The notes under the pieces: model-generated | What the model was told of the DNA's origin: nothing | The model's input: only the letters and a program-made list of their open reading frames with translations | The model's database searches: none | Shown here: piece by piece, positions 52,070 through 60,860 of the stretch | Position numbering within the stretch: the first letter of the stretch is position 1 | Layout of the letters: the number at the start of each line of letters is the position of its first letter | Assembly (NCBI GenBank): GCA_021776235.1 | Contig: JAJFGG010000077.1 | Coordinates: 1 to 61,062 of the forward strand | Length of the DNA: 61,062 bases | Direction: 5' to 3' | Source of the DNA: Alphaproteobacteria bacterium | GTDB lineage: Bacteria > Pseudomonadota > Alphaproteobacteria > GCA-2731375 | Program-made: the position numbers and the translations under genes

Positions 52070-53492
52070 ATACCGCTATCGCCCGGCCGGGGCCACCCTG
52101 GCCCGCTTTCATTGCCAGGACGACTTTGTCCGCATTCTGCTGGGGCCCCTGGGTTCGGCCAAAAGCACGGCCTGTTGCGCCGAGATCTGGCGCCGGATCA
52201 GCCAGCAGGCCGCGGATGGCGACGGTGTCCGCCGCAGCCGATGGCTGGTGGTGCGCAACACCTACCCGGAACTGATTACCACCACCATTGCCACCTGGCG
52301 GGAGATGTTCGGCGGCCGTTTCGGCAGCTTTACCTGGGGCCATCCGCCGCGCCACCGCATTGATGTCGCCCTGGACGATGGCAGCCGGGTGCGGGCCGAG
52401 GTGATCTTCATGGCCATGGACAACGCCGATGCGGCCAAGAAACTGCTGTCCCTGGAAATCACCGGGCTGTGGCTGAACGAATTGAAGGAGCTGCCGAAAG
52501 CGGTCCTGGACATGGGCACGGGCCGGGTCGGCCGTTACCCGGCCCGGCGCCTGGGCGGCCCCAGCTGGTTCGGCATCATCTGCGACAGCAACATGCCGGA
52601 CGAGGATCATTGGCTGTACCGGCTGGCCGAAACCGACCATCCGGACGGCTGGGCCTTCTTTCGCCAACCGGGCGGCGTTCGGAAGTGCGGCGACCGATGG
52701 GAGGTGAACCAGGAGGCGGAGAACAAGCGAAATTTGCCACCCGATTATTACCGCAACCAGTTGGCGGGAAAATCCGAGGACTGGATCAAGGTCTATCTGG
52801 CGGCGGAATACGGCTTCGCCTTCGACGGCCGGGCCGTGTTCCCGGAGTTTATGGACAGCCTGCACGTAAAAGCCTTCGATCTATCGCCAGGAGACGGGGC
52901 GTTCGGGGTTGATTTTGGCCTGACGCCGGCGGCGGTGTTCGGGCAGAAAGACAAACTGGGGCGCTGGCTGATCTTTGATGAACTGGTAACCGAGGACATG
53001 GGCGCGGTGCGCTTTGCCGAACGGCTGGGCGAACACATGCGGGGGCCCTATGGCGATCTGGCATTTCAGGGCTGGGGCGATCCGGCCGGCGAACAGCGCA
53101 GCCAGGTGGACGAGCGCACGCCATTCGAGGTGATGCAGGCCCGGGATATCCCCATCAGGCCGGCCCCTACGAATGACGCCGTGATCCGCCGGGAAGCGGC
53201 GGCGGGCCTGCTCACCAGGTTGGTTGATGGCGTGCCGGCCTTGCTGATCCATCCCCGTTGTCGGCGGCTTAGGAAAGCGCTGGCGGGTGGTTATTGCTAT
53301 CGCCGGGTCCAAGCCACGGGCGAAGAGCGCTACCGCGATGTACCGGACAAGAGCATGCACTCTCATGTTGCAGAGGCATTGGAATATCTACTGGTCGGGT
53401 CCGGCGCCGGCCGCACGGTGGTGCGCAAGCCCCGACGTGAAGGCCAGACCTTCGCAAAGACAGCCGATATGTCCAGCTCATTGGATTTCTGA
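52056..53492 (+). CDS. terL: Phage terminase large subunit
   Basis: A 478-residue packaging ATPase/nuclease. The P-loop is GPLGSAKST (S-A-K-S-T, an atypical spelling of Walker A). The Walker B-like region is ITGLWLNELKEL. The RNase-H-type nuclease opens with GVDFGLTPAAVFGQ. It starts at a TTG overlapping terS, since no ATG or GTG fits before residue 130. It packages DNA into the prohead through the portal at 56939. Confidence 0.92.
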   Translation: MPAIEYRYRPAGATLARFHCQDDFVRILLGPLGSAKSTACCAEIWRRISQQAADGDGVRRSRWLVVRNTYPELITTTIATWREMFGGRFGSFTWGHPPRHRIDVALDDGSRVRAEVIFMAMDNADAAKKLLSLEITGLWLNELKELPKAVLDMGTGRVGRYPARRLGGPSWFGIICDSNMPDEDHWLYRLAETDHPDGWAFFRQPGGVRKCGDRWEVNQEAENKRNLPPDYYRNQLAGKSEDWIKVYLAAEYGFAFDGRAVFPEFMDSLHVKAFDLSPGDGAFGVDFGLTPAAVFGQKDKLGRWLIFDELVTEDMGAVRFAERLGEHMRGPYGDLAFQGWGDPAGEQRSQVDERTPFEVMQARDIPIRPAPTNDAVIRREAAAGLLTRLVDGVPALLIHPRCRRLRKALAGGYCYRRVQATGEERYRDVPDKSMHSHVAEALEYLLVGSGAGRTVVRKPRREGQTFAKTADMSSSLDF

Positions 53493-53503
53493 AAGGATGC
53501 AAG

Positions 53504-53797
53504 ATGTCAAAACCGGCCATCAGCAAGGCCTTCTCGATCGCGGCAGGGGACAGCTATTCGGCCTGGGTGGAACTGGGCAGGGGCGAGGCGATGTTGGTTC
53601 TGGATGCCGGCGCCTGGGTGGCCAGCGTTACCCTGCAGGCCTCCATCGACGGCGGCGCCACGGCCATCGACATCGACACCCGGGCCACGGCCAAGGGTTA
53701 TGGCTTTACCGTGCCAGGGAGCGGGTATTGGTACCGCGCCGGGGTCAAGTCGGGCGATTACACTTCGGGGCCCGTGACCGGCACCATCGCGCAATGA
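53504..53797 (+). CDS. Small phage protein of unknown function
   Basis: A 97-residue soluble protein of mostly predicted beta strands (GEAMLVLDAGAWVASVTLQASID) between terL and the tail protein. It overlaps the next gene by ATGA. I do not recognise it. Its location fits a minor virion or head-tail accessory protein. Confidence 0.7.
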   Translation: MSKPAISKAFSIAAGDSYSAWVELGRGEAMLVLDAGAWVASVTLQASIDGGATAIDIDTRATAKGYGFTVPGSGYWYRAGVKSGDYTSGPVTGTIAQ

Positions 53798-55077
53798 GCC
53801 GCCTATACGGCATCGCCCGTTTTGGCTTGGACTTGCCGGAACCGGCCCTGTGGCTGGACCTGGTGGGCGGGCAGGTGAATAAACAGATCGCCTGGGGCCG
53901 CGTTAGCAACGATGAAGTGGTTGGGCCGGCCGGCAAGCTGGCAACGCTTGGCCATGACCGGGCGCCGTACGAACATGATCCGCGCAGTTTGCGCTGCCGC
54001 GGTGTGCGAATATGGCAACTGGATACCAACCTGGCCAAGTTTTCGGAGGACCGCAGTAATGGGGCCGGATACCTGACAGGCGGCCGGACGACCATCGGCG
54101 CGGCGGACGGGGCGGACCCGCGCGGCAACGCCGGCATGCAGCAGGTGCTCGAAACGACGGACAACGGCAGCCACCCAAACCAGACGGTAAATTATACGAC
54201 GGTGGCGGGGCTGGATTATACCGGCGCTTTGTGGTTGGCCAAGTTGGGGCGGCGGTATGTCACGCTGGCGCATGTGAGAAGCAGTGGCGTTATAGAGGGC
54301 TGGGCAACCTTCGACCTGGATAACGGCACCGTCCATGCCGAGGAAGCGGGTTCGACCGGCATCATAGAGAATTGGGGCGGCGGCATTTATCGCGCGGGCG
54401 TTGTCTATCCGGTGACAACCACCTCGCAGAATATCGGAATCTGGCTGAATGAAGACGGTGCCGATGGCGTAACGGGCACCTACATCGGCGATGTGAGCAA
54501 GGGCGTGTATGCCTGGGGCAGCACATTCACCCAGGGCAACTATTTGCCGCCGTACATCCCAACCACGTCCTCACAGGTCACCCGAAACGCCTTAACCGCG
54601 ACCATGGGGCCGGTGACCGTGGGCGGTGTGGCGGTGCCGTTCGAGGGCTACAGCCAGGGGGTTGGCAGCATCTTTTTCAGCGCGGAATTGCCGGCTGCGC
54701 ACGCAAACGCGGACAGGTACCTGTTTCAACTGGATGATGGCACGGCCAATAACCGTCTGTCGCTGCTGCTGCAGGGCAGCGTTGCGGATGAAATAAAGCT
54801 GTACGTGCTCAACGGCGGCGCGGTCGTGGCGGCGCCCACCGGGCCGGCTCCCGCGGCTGGTTCCGTGGTCAACCTTGCCGTGGCGTACAAAAGCAATAGC
54901 GTCCGGTTTGCCGTCAATGGCACGGAATATACGCCGGACACGTCCGTGGCCATACCAAACTTTACCCGGCTGCTGTTGGGGCAGGCGGGCGGCGGCGATC
55001 AGTTGAACGGCTACGTGCGTGAGTTCGGCTATTGGCCGCAATATCTGCCTGACGCAATCAAAAGCATCACGGCCTGA
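53794..55077 (+). CDS. Tail/fibre-like phage protein with C-terminal LamG-type domain
   Basis: A 427-residue protein. The N-terminal half begins MSRLYGIARFGLDLPEPALW and has many aromatic and Gly/Thr/Asn residues. The C-terminal 190 residues look like a concanavalin/LamG jelly roll (RYLFQLDDGTANNRLSLLLQ, VNLAVAYKSNSVRFAVNGTEY, LLLGQAGGGDQLNGYVREFGYWP), a fold that binds host glycans. It is probably a receptor-binding or decoration protein. Its stop is next to a minus-strand gene. Confidence 0.75.
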   Translation: MSRLYGIARFGLDLPEPALWLDLVGGQVNKQIAWGRVSNDEVVGPAGKLATLGHDRAPYEHDPRSLRCRGVRIWQLDTNLAKFSEDRSNGAGYLTGGRTTIGAADGADPRGNAGMQQVLETTDNGSHPNQTVNYTTVAGLDYTGALWLAKLGRRYVTLAHVRSSGVIEGWATFDLDNGTVHAEEAGSTGIIENWGGGIYRAGVVYPVTTTSQNIGIWLNEDGADGVTGTYIGDVSKGVYAWGSTFTQGNYLPPYIPTTSSQVTRNALTATMGPVTVGGVAVPFEGYSQGVGSIFFSAELPAAHANADRYLFQLDDGTANNRLSLLLQGSVADEIKLYVLNGGAVVAAPTGPAPAAGSVVNLAVAYKSNSVRFAVNGTEYTPDTSVAIPNFTRLLLGQAGGGDQLNGYVREFGYWPQYLPDAIKSITA

Positions 55078-55782
55078 TCATTGCCCCATGTACTCGGCCC
55101 AGCGCTCACGGATCAGCCGCCGGACGATGGGCATGGCGGTTTCCTTGGTCATGCCGGGCTGCAGGGCGGGATCGTAGAGGATGGCCAGCATAAGGCGGTC
55201 GGCGGGCTGCATTTCGAACACACGCCGGTCGCTTTCGCAGATCAATGACGGGCGATAGTGGCAGGCATCGCCTATTAGGCCCATGGTTTGAAACATTTCC
55301 TCGGGGATGCAGTCGCGACGGTCTGCCTCGGGTATATCCGTGGCAATGCCGATAACGGCACCAGCAACAACCCCGGCGTCGTCGCTATAGACAATCGCAA
55401 AACAAAGGCCGCTTCGGATCATCTGGTCCGAATATGACGGTTTGTTGGGAAGCGAATTGATTGCTTCTGCGAACTGGCCGCGCGGCATCATCCACATTGT
55501 AACATTGATGGTTTTTGTTGAGGAGCCAAGCACGGTTATTCCGGAGGTCCGCTGGATATCCAGGCGTGTGGAGTTCATTTGGTCCTTATGGTCCGCGAAA
55601 ACTTCCAAGTCATTTGATGATAGCTGGAAGCGCAGGTCATCAACCCAGCGCACTAAGATCGGACTGCCCTGACCGTGATCATTGCCGTAGGCGGAATCTT
55701 CGAACTGCCGGGCGACGAGTTCCGGCGTTGGCTTTGTGACGCACCCAGCCAACAGCACGGCTATTAGGATTAGATACCTCAT
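55078..55782 (-). CDS. DUF2927-type lipoprotein inside the phage module
   Basis: A 234-residue protein with a lipoprotein signal (MRYLILIAVLLAGC, lipobox cysteine C14). The mature part, with IPEADRRDCIPEEMFQ, LIGDACHYRPSLICESD and LAILYDPALQPGM, matches DUF2927, a family common in alphaproteobacterial chromosomes. It is the only minus-strand gene among virion genes, so it is probably an extra gene expressed from the lysogen. Superinfection exclusion is a possible, unproven role. Confidence 0.8.
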   Translation of the reverse strand: MRYLILIAVLLAGCVTKPTPELVARQFEDSAYGNDHGQGSPILVRWVDDLRFQLSSNDLEVFADHKDQMNSTRLDIQRTSGITVLGSSTKTINVTMWMMPRGQFAEAINSLPNKPSYSDQMIRSGLCFAIVYSDDAGVVAGAVIGIATDIPEADRRDCIPEEMFQTMGLIGDACHYRPSLICESDRRVFEMQPADRLMLAILYDPALQPGMTKETAMPIVRRLIRERWAEYMGQ

Positions 55783-55803
55783 AAATCCAATGTAGGAGCA
55801 CCA

Positions 55804-56271
55804 ATGCCGACAACCAAGGATATTTTGATTTGCGCGCCTACACGGGAAGAATGCGAACGGCTGGCACCGCTGCTGGTGACGATCGCACAGCAAGGCACAT
55901 TCGCGGCACTCGACGTGGATTACGCCAAGGGCGTGGCGAATTTAAAGCGGTGGTTGGAACTGCCTAACCAGTTCGTTGTGGGCGCCTGGATAGACGGTGA
56001 TCCGGTGGGCGCAATGATCGGGTTCGTGTCCCAACAATGGTACTCCCAGGATTGGACGGCCCATGATCGGCTGTTGTTCGTCCACCCTGAATACAGGGGC
56101 CACGGCATCGGCAGGGCGCTGGCGGAAGCATTTGACGCCTGGCGTTTAGAGCGAGGGGCTAAGCTGGCCTTCATCAACATTGCAGCGGGTGTCAACCCGG
56201 ATGCGGCGGGCCGCACGGCCGCTGCGGCGGGATTTACCCATGTTGGCCCAGTTTACGTGAAAGGAACATAG
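55804..56271 (+). CDS. GNAT-family N-acetyltransferase
   Basis: A 155-residue GNAT protein. The acetyl-CoA loop is visible as VHPEYRGHGIGRALAEAFD (motif R/Q-x-x-G-x-G/A), with the last strand THVGPVYVKGT. It is divergent from the DUF2927 gene, with 21 bp between starts, and sits 1 bp before the next virion gene. In a phage it might modify a virion or host component; the substrate is unknown. Confidence 0.88.
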   Translation: MPTTKDILICAPTREECERLAPLLVTIAQQGTFAALDVDYAKGVANLKRWLELPNQFVVGAWIDGDPVGAMIGFVSQQWYSQDWTAHDRLLFVHPEYRGHGIGRALAEAFDAWRLERGAKLAFINIAAGVNPDAAGRTAAAAGFTHVGPVYVKGT

Positions 56272-56272
56272 C

Positions 56273-56938
56273 ATGTGCGGAGCAGGTGACGGTGACGGCG
56301 GGGGTGGCGCTGATGGTGGTTCAGACGGCTCAGACGCCGATGCGGATGCGGCTGGAAATGCGGCTGCTGCTGCCGCCGCTGCTGACGCACAGGCGGAAGC
56401 GAACGACTCCGTTTCGACTGATGACGGCGTTAGCGGCGGGTTTGATCTGAATTCGCTTAATCCCCTCAATAACCCGGCCCTTTCGCTTGCCACCAATCTC
56501 CACCCCGCGCTTAGCCTGATTGGCCTGATAGGCATGGGCATGAATGCCGCCGGCGCGGTGCACGACGATGATGGCGTTTCCGATCCCAGTTCGGACGCGA
56601 ACGATGTCAGCACAGGGGTTGGCAGCGGCGCGGGAATAGGAGACGCCGCGGCCCTGTTCGCGAACGCGGCCAGTGCACGGCCTGTGCCGGTTACGCCGCC
56701 GGCGCCGCCGGAGATCGATGTAACGCCGCCCCGGCCCGTGGTGCCGCCAGCACGGCCGCCCAGCGCGCGAGAGCGCCAGGCGGGGGCGGACGCGGCGGCG
56801 AGGGAGCGGCGCAAACGGGCGCCGTTCGGCTTCAGGCAGACCAAGCTGACCGGGCCCCTGGGCCTGCAGGGCGGCGCGCCGGTGTTTCGCCCCAGCGCCA
56901 TCCCGGGCCTGCAGCTGGGCACGCGGTTGGGGGACTAG
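56273..56938 (+). CDS. Low-complexity virion-associated protein
   Basis: A 221-residue protein. The N-terminal region is very rich in G, D and A (residues 3-60), with a central hydrophobic patch, then a proline-rich stretch of PPAPPE type and a basic C-terminus. It lies directly before the portal gene, with no gap. Similar acidic, low-complexity proteins are often found next to portals in podoviruses. I do not recognise the family. Confidence 0.6.
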   Translation: MCGAGDGDGGGGADGGSDGSDADADAAGNAAAAAAAADAQAEANDSVSTDDGVSGGFDLNSLNPLNNPALSLATNLHPALSLIGLIGMGMNAAGAVHDDDGVSDPSSDANDVSTGVGSGAGIGDAAALFANAASARPVPVTPPAPPEIDVTPPRPVVPPARPPSARERQAGADAAARERRKRAPFGFRQTKLTGPLGLQGGAPVFRPSAIPGLQLGTRLGD

Positions 56939-58585
56939 ATGGCGGAGAAAAAAGAGTTAAGCCGGACCCAGTCCGCGGTGGAGATCATTCGGCGCCATGA
57001 CAGCCTGGACGGCGACCGGGGAACCTGGAAAGCCCACTGGCAGGACATCGCGGATTACATCATCCCGCGCAAGGCCACGGTCAACCGCAGGCCCAGCCCC
57101 GGCAACAAGCGCACCGAGAAGCAGTTCGACGGCACGGCAGGGGATGCGGTGGACGAACTGGTCACGACCCTGTTCAACAACATGACCAATCCGGCCCAGC
57201 AATGGTTCGGGCTGCGGCCCATTGGCATGGGGACTGCCGAAGACGAGCAGATCCAGGTGCGGCAATGGCTGGACCGGTCGGTCGAGAAAATGGCGGCGGC
57301 CCTGGGGCAATCGAACTTCTATCAGCAGATCCTGGAAGCCCTGACCGATATCGTCAGCATGGGCACGGCTGGGGTGTTCTCGGAGGAACAGCCCCTGGCC
57401 AGGCCCGGCCAGACGGCTGGTTTCTGGGGTTTCGTGTTCCGCACCCTGCCGATCAAGGAATACGTCATCGACGTGGACAACCAGGGCCTGGTGGACAGCG
57501 TCTACCGCAAGTTCGAGCTGACGGCCCGGCAGGCGGTGCAGCGCTGGGGCGACGATGCGGGCAAATCGGTCAACGAGGCCTTTGAGGACGAGAAAAAGCG
57601 CCACCATATGTTCGAGTTCATCCATTGCATGGCGCCCAGGGACGACAGGGACTGGGCCAACCGGCTGGCCACCGCGATGCCCGTGGCCTCGACCTATGTG
57701 GCGGTCAAGGACAAGCACATTATCGCCGAGAGCGGCTACCGCGAACTGCCCGTGCACGTGGCCCGGTGGTCGCTTTCATCGGGCGAGATCTGGGGCCGCG
57801 GCCCGGCCATGAAGGCGCTGCCCTTCGTCAAGGTGCTGAACGCCATGGTACGTTATGGCCTGGAGGCCCTGCCCCGGGCCCTGTACCCGCCCATGCTGGT
57901 CAAGGAAGGCACGGTGATCGGCGGCACCCTGCGCCTGAGCGCGGGGGCGGTCAATCATTTCGACGGCGCGCTGGACGAGCGGCCCAGCGAACTGTTGACC
58001 CAGGCGCGGTTCGATATCGAGCACGCCAAGGAAGAGATCTACCGCGGCCGCATCGAACAGGCCTTTGGCGTCGATCAGATGCGCCTGCGGAACGACCGGC
58101 AGATGACGGCGGAAGAGGTGATCGAACGGCGTCACCGGCGCTTCCAGGCCATGGCGCCCATGACCGGCCGGATCGAGCGGGAGTTGCTGAAACCGCTGGT
58201 GGAGCGCTGCTGGATGATGATGCTAGGGGCCGGCGCCTTCGGCGAGCCGCCCGGGGAATTGGGCCAGGCAGAGAGCCTGGAAGTGACCTTCGAAGGGCCC
58301 CTGGCCCGGGCCCAGCAACGCCACGGCATCGAGGCCGGCATGGATACCTTCCGCACCCTGGGGCCGCTGGGCGAGATTTATCCAGGCATCAAGGACCACT
58401 TCGACGCCGACGGTTACGCCCGCGATGTGGCCCGGACCCTGGGCAGCGCCCGCTATCTGCTCAGCGGGGAGGCTGTGAAGAAAACCCGGGCCGGGCGGGC
58501 CAAGGCGCAGGCGGCGAAACAACAGCTGCAGGCCGGCCTGGCGGTGGCCGATACGGCGTCGAAGTTTCCCGAAAGCGCGCCATGA
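56939..58585 (+). CDS. Phage portal (head-tail connector), T7/BPP-1-like
   Basis: A 548-residue protein of the podoviral head-to-tail connecting family. Typical segments are WQDIADYIIPRKA, FDGTAGDAVDELVTTLFNNMTNPAQQWFGL, TLPIKEYVIDVDNQGLVDSVYRKF and MTAEEVIERRHRR. It forms the dodecameric portal through which terminase pumps DNA. A short coiled, basic C-terminal tail ends at ESAP. Its stop overlaps the next gene's ATG. Confidence 0.93.
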   Translation: MAEKKELSRTQSAVEIIRRHDSLDGDRGTWKAHWQDIADYIIPRKATVNRRPSPGNKRTEKQFDGTAGDAVDELVTTLFNNMTNPAQQWFGLRPIGMGTAEDEQIQVRQWLDRSVEKMAAALGQSNFYQQILEALTDIVSMGTAGVFSEEQPLARPGQTAGFWGFVFRTLPIKEYVIDVDNQGLVDSVYRKFELTARQAVQRWGDDAGKSVNEAFEDEKKRHHMFEFIHCMAPRDDRDWANRLATAMPVASTYVAVKDKHIIAESGYRELPVHVARWSLSSGEIWGRGPAMKALPFVKVLNAMVRYGLEALPRALYPPMLVKEGTVIGGTLRLSAGAVNHFDGALDERPSELLTQARFDIEHAKEEIYRGRIEQAFGVDQMRLRNDRQMTAEEVIERRHRRFQAMAPMTGRIERELLKPLVERCWMMMLGAGAFGEPPGELGQAESLEVTFEGPLARAQQRHGIEAGMDTFRTLGPLGEIYPGIKDHFDADGYARDVARTLGSARYLLSGEAVKKTRAGRAKAQAAKQQLQAGLAVADTASKFPESAP

Positions 58586-58881
58586 CGGACCCTGCCTTCA
58601 CCACGCCCGAGGAGATCCAGGCCGACCGCGAGATGGAAGACCAGGCGGTGCAGCGCCAAATGGCGCAACTGGCCCGTGACTACGGCGAACGCTTTGGCGG
58701 CGCGGCCGGGGCACGGGTGCTGAACGACCTGATCAACCATTTCGCCGGGGTGACCTACACCCGCGGCGAGCCGGAGCACACGGCCTATCGGGAGGGCCAG
58801 CGATCGGTTATCGAACACATTGCCCGCTGCATCGGCCGGGCCGGACAGACTGAGAAGGATAGCGAATATGAGCGACAATGA
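58582..58881 (+). CDS. Bbp19-like phage protein
   Basis: A 99-residue protein overlapping the portal stop by ATGA. The segment RVLNDLINHFAGVTYTRGEPEHTAYREGQRSVIEHI matches the pattern of Bbp19-like proteins of BPP-1-type podoviruses (small virion proteins next to the portal). I recall this family by its TAYREGQR-type motif, so the naming is moderate. It overlaps the next gene by 14 bp. Confidence 0.75.
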   Translation: MTDPAFTTPEEIQADREMEDQAVQRQMAQLARDYGERFGGAAGARVLNDLINHFAGVTYTRGEPEHTAYREGQRSVIEHIARCIGRAGQTEKDSEYERQ

Positions 58882-59650
58882 CGCCACCTGGCATGCCACG
58901 CTGGGCCTGAACGAAGCCGACAGCGCCTATATGACCGAAAAGGGCGCCGCCACGGCCGGCGACTTCATCGAATCCTACCGCACCCTGGAGCGCTATCAGG
59001 GCAATTCCATCGCCCTGCCCGGGGATGACGCCACGGCGGAGGACTGGGGCCGGATCCACAACCGCCTGGGCCGGCCCGAGACGGCGGATGCTTATGACTT
59101 CGGCGATCTGAGCCAGGTCGACGACAGGGGCAAGGCGGAGATCGACTGGTTCCGCAATACCTCCCACGAACTGGGGCTGTCACAGAAACAGGCAGGCGGG
59201 CTGCTGGGCCGGTTTTCCGAGTATGGCGCCAGGCGGGAAGAGTCCGAGACAGCCGCCGGCAAACAGGCGGCACTGGACGCCATGGCCGCGCTGCATGCGG
59301 AATGGGGCGCGGAGAAAGACAAGAACACGGCCCTGGCGGACCGGGCCATCAGGGCCCTGGGGCTGGGTGAGAACGATATCGCGGCACTGACCGCCACGCC
59401 GGCAGGCCAGGTGGCCCTGAACCGGGCCATGGCCCGGATCGCGCCGAAACTGGGCGAGGACGTACAGATCGGCAAGGGCCGGGGCGGTGATTTGGCCCTG
59501 TCCAGGGCCGATGCCCAGGCCAGGATCACGGCCATCTATGGCGACCCGGAGCATCCCTATCACACGGCCGGCCACCCGGGCCACCGGGCGGCGGTGGAGA
59601 CCATGGCGGAATACTTCCAGGCGGCCAATCCAGACGAGGCGGCGGCCTGA
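58868..59650 (+). CDS. Scaffold-like capsid assembly protein
   Basis: A 260-residue hydrophilic, alpha-helical protein between the portal and capsid genes, the usual place of a scaffold. The C-terminal segment from residue 219 (RITAIYGDPEHPYHTAGHPG) follows the Y-x-D-x-x-HPY/HP-x-H pattern I associate with podoviral scaffold C-termini, which contact the capsid. The same pattern appears at the N-terminus of the cargo protein at 48556. Its start overlaps the Bbp19-like gene. Confidence 0.7.
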   Translation: MSDNDATWHATLGLNEADSAYMTEKGAATAGDFIESYRTLERYQGNSIALPGDDATAEDWGRIHNRLGRPETADAYDFGDLSQVDDRGKAEIDWFRNTSHELGLSQKQAGGLLGRFSEYGARREESETAAGKQAALDAMAALHAEWGAEKDKNTALADRAIRALGLGENDIAALTATPAGQVALNRAMARIAPKLGEDVQIGKGRGGDLALSRADAQARITAIYGDPEHPYHTAGHPGHRAAVETMAEYFQAANPDEAAA

Positions 59651-59808
59651 TGGCCCGGGCGGAGCTGTTCCGGCAGTGTGTCCGCATGGCCTGGGATAGC
59701 GGCCATGCCTTCCATCATGGCAATCTGGAAAAGTCCCTGGAAATGGCGGAGCGTATCTACCAGCTCGCCATGGCCAAGGCCGCGAAGGCGCCGAAAGGCA
59801 AAAGGTAA
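59650..59808 (+). CDS. 52-residue phage ORF
   Basis: A short frame starts at the ATG sharing bases with the scaffold stop (TGATG) and encodes MARAELFRQCVRMAWDSGHA and a basic C-terminus rich in A and K. Overlap and codon use fit real coding; the function is unknown. It could be a small DNA- or capsid-binding factor. Confidence 0.5.
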   Translation: MARAELFRQCVRMAWDSGHAFHHGNLEKSLEMAERIYQLAMAKAAKAPKGKR

Positions 59809-59992
59809 CAACCGCCGGGCAAGCCTCCATTTGGAGGTCCGGCACAGCATGGGCGTGCGACGCCCCGGTCAAGCCGCCGTCACGGCCAGGTAGGTCCGCC
59901 GATCCTGGAACATTTCCGGGTGATTGGGGCGGGTAAGCCTCCGTTCAATCGAAACCGCCCCGATGATGGGGCATTTTTTATGGAGGACACCC
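59809..59992 (+). other. 184-bp leader between 52-residue ORF and capsid gene
   Basis: It contains a CCTCCA/TGGAGG hairpin (59824-59837) and the terminator-like hairpin at 59957-59979, then GGAGG at 59982-59986. No promoter is certain, but a new one for the capsid gene likely lies here. Confidence 0.5.
59957..59979 (+). terminator. Terminator-like hairpin just before the capsid start
   Basis: GCCCC-GATGAT-GGGGC (59957-59972) followed by A and TTTTTT. It lies 14 bp before the capsid ATG, so it may stop upstream transcription or attenuate it. Confidence 0.6.
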
Positions 59993-60856
59993 ATGTCCAG
60001 CCAAATCACGACGGCGTTCGTACAGCAGTACCGCGCCAACGTCATGCACCTGTCGCAGCAAAAGGGCTCGCGCCTGCGCAACACGGTTAGCACCGAAACC
60101 GTCGCCGGGGAAAGCGGCTATTTCGACCGCATCGGGGCCAGCGCGGCCGTGGTGCGCACCACCCGGCACGGCGATACGCCTTTGATGAACACACCGCACA
60201 GCCGGCGCAAGCTGGACCTGGCCGATTACGAATGGGCCGATCTGTGCGACAAGCAGGACAAGGTCCGTATGCTGATCGACCCGCAGTCGGAATACGCCAT
60301 GGTGGGGGCCAACGCCATGGGCCGGTCCATGGACGATGTGGTGATCACGGCCGCCAACGGCACGGCCAAGACCGGCAAGGACGGCTCCGGCTCGGCCGCG
60401 TTTCCCGCCGCGCAGCAGATTGCCGCCGGCGGCGGCGGCCTGACCCTGGCCAAGCTGATCGCCACGGCGGAGCTGTTCAACAGCAACGAGGTCGACCCCG
60501 ACGACAACAAGACCATGGTGATCGGGCCCAAGCAGGTTACCGATCTGTTGAACCTGAGCCAGATCCAGTCGGTGGATACCAACCGCCTGCGGGCCCTGGT
60601 TGACGGTTCGGTGGTCCGCTACATGGGCTTTGACTTCATCATGTCGAACCGCCTGAACGTGGACGGTTCGTCGGACCGCCTGTGCCTGGCCTATACCAAA
60701 TCGGCCGTCACCCTGGGCATCGGCGAGGACGTGGTGACCAAGATCACCGAGCGCGACGACAAGTCCTATTCCACCCAGGTCTACCTGCGCATGTCCCTGG
60801 GCGCCGTCCGCATGGAAGAGGCTCAGGTGGTCGAGATCGCCTGCGTGGAGGGATAG
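59993..60856 (+). CDS. Phage major capsid protein, BPP-1-like
   Basis: A 287-residue protein. It starts MSSQITTAFVQQYRANVMHL and has RIGASAAVVRTTRHGDTPL, DYEWADLCDKQDKVRML, DPQSEYAMVGANAMGRSMD and the closing MSLGAVRMEEAQVVEI, all typical of BPP-1-like podoviral capsid proteins. GGAGG lies 6 bp before the ATG. It follows portal and scaffold in the expected order. A three-hairpin repeat begins 5 bp after its stop. Confidence 0.9.
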   Translation: MSSQITTAFVQQYRANVMHLSQQKGSRLRNTVSTETVAGESGYFDRIGASAAVVRTTRHGDTPLMNTPHSRRKLDLADYEWADLCDKQDKVRMLIDPQSEYAMVGANAMGRSMDDVVITAANGTAKTGKDGSGSAAFPAAQQIAAGGGGLTLAKLIATAELFNSNEVDPDDNKTMVIGPKQVTDLLNLSQIQSVDTNRLRALVDGSVVRYMGFDFIMSNRLNVDGSSDRLCLAYTKSAVTLGIGEDVVTKITERDDKSYSTQVYLRMSLGAVRMEEAQVVEIACVEG

Positions 60857-60860
60857 CCGT

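Noticed and set aside
57625-58579. The long upstream part of the frame ending at 58881
   Set aside because: It overlaps the portal gene in another frame; only the last 99 codons after 58582 behave as a gene.
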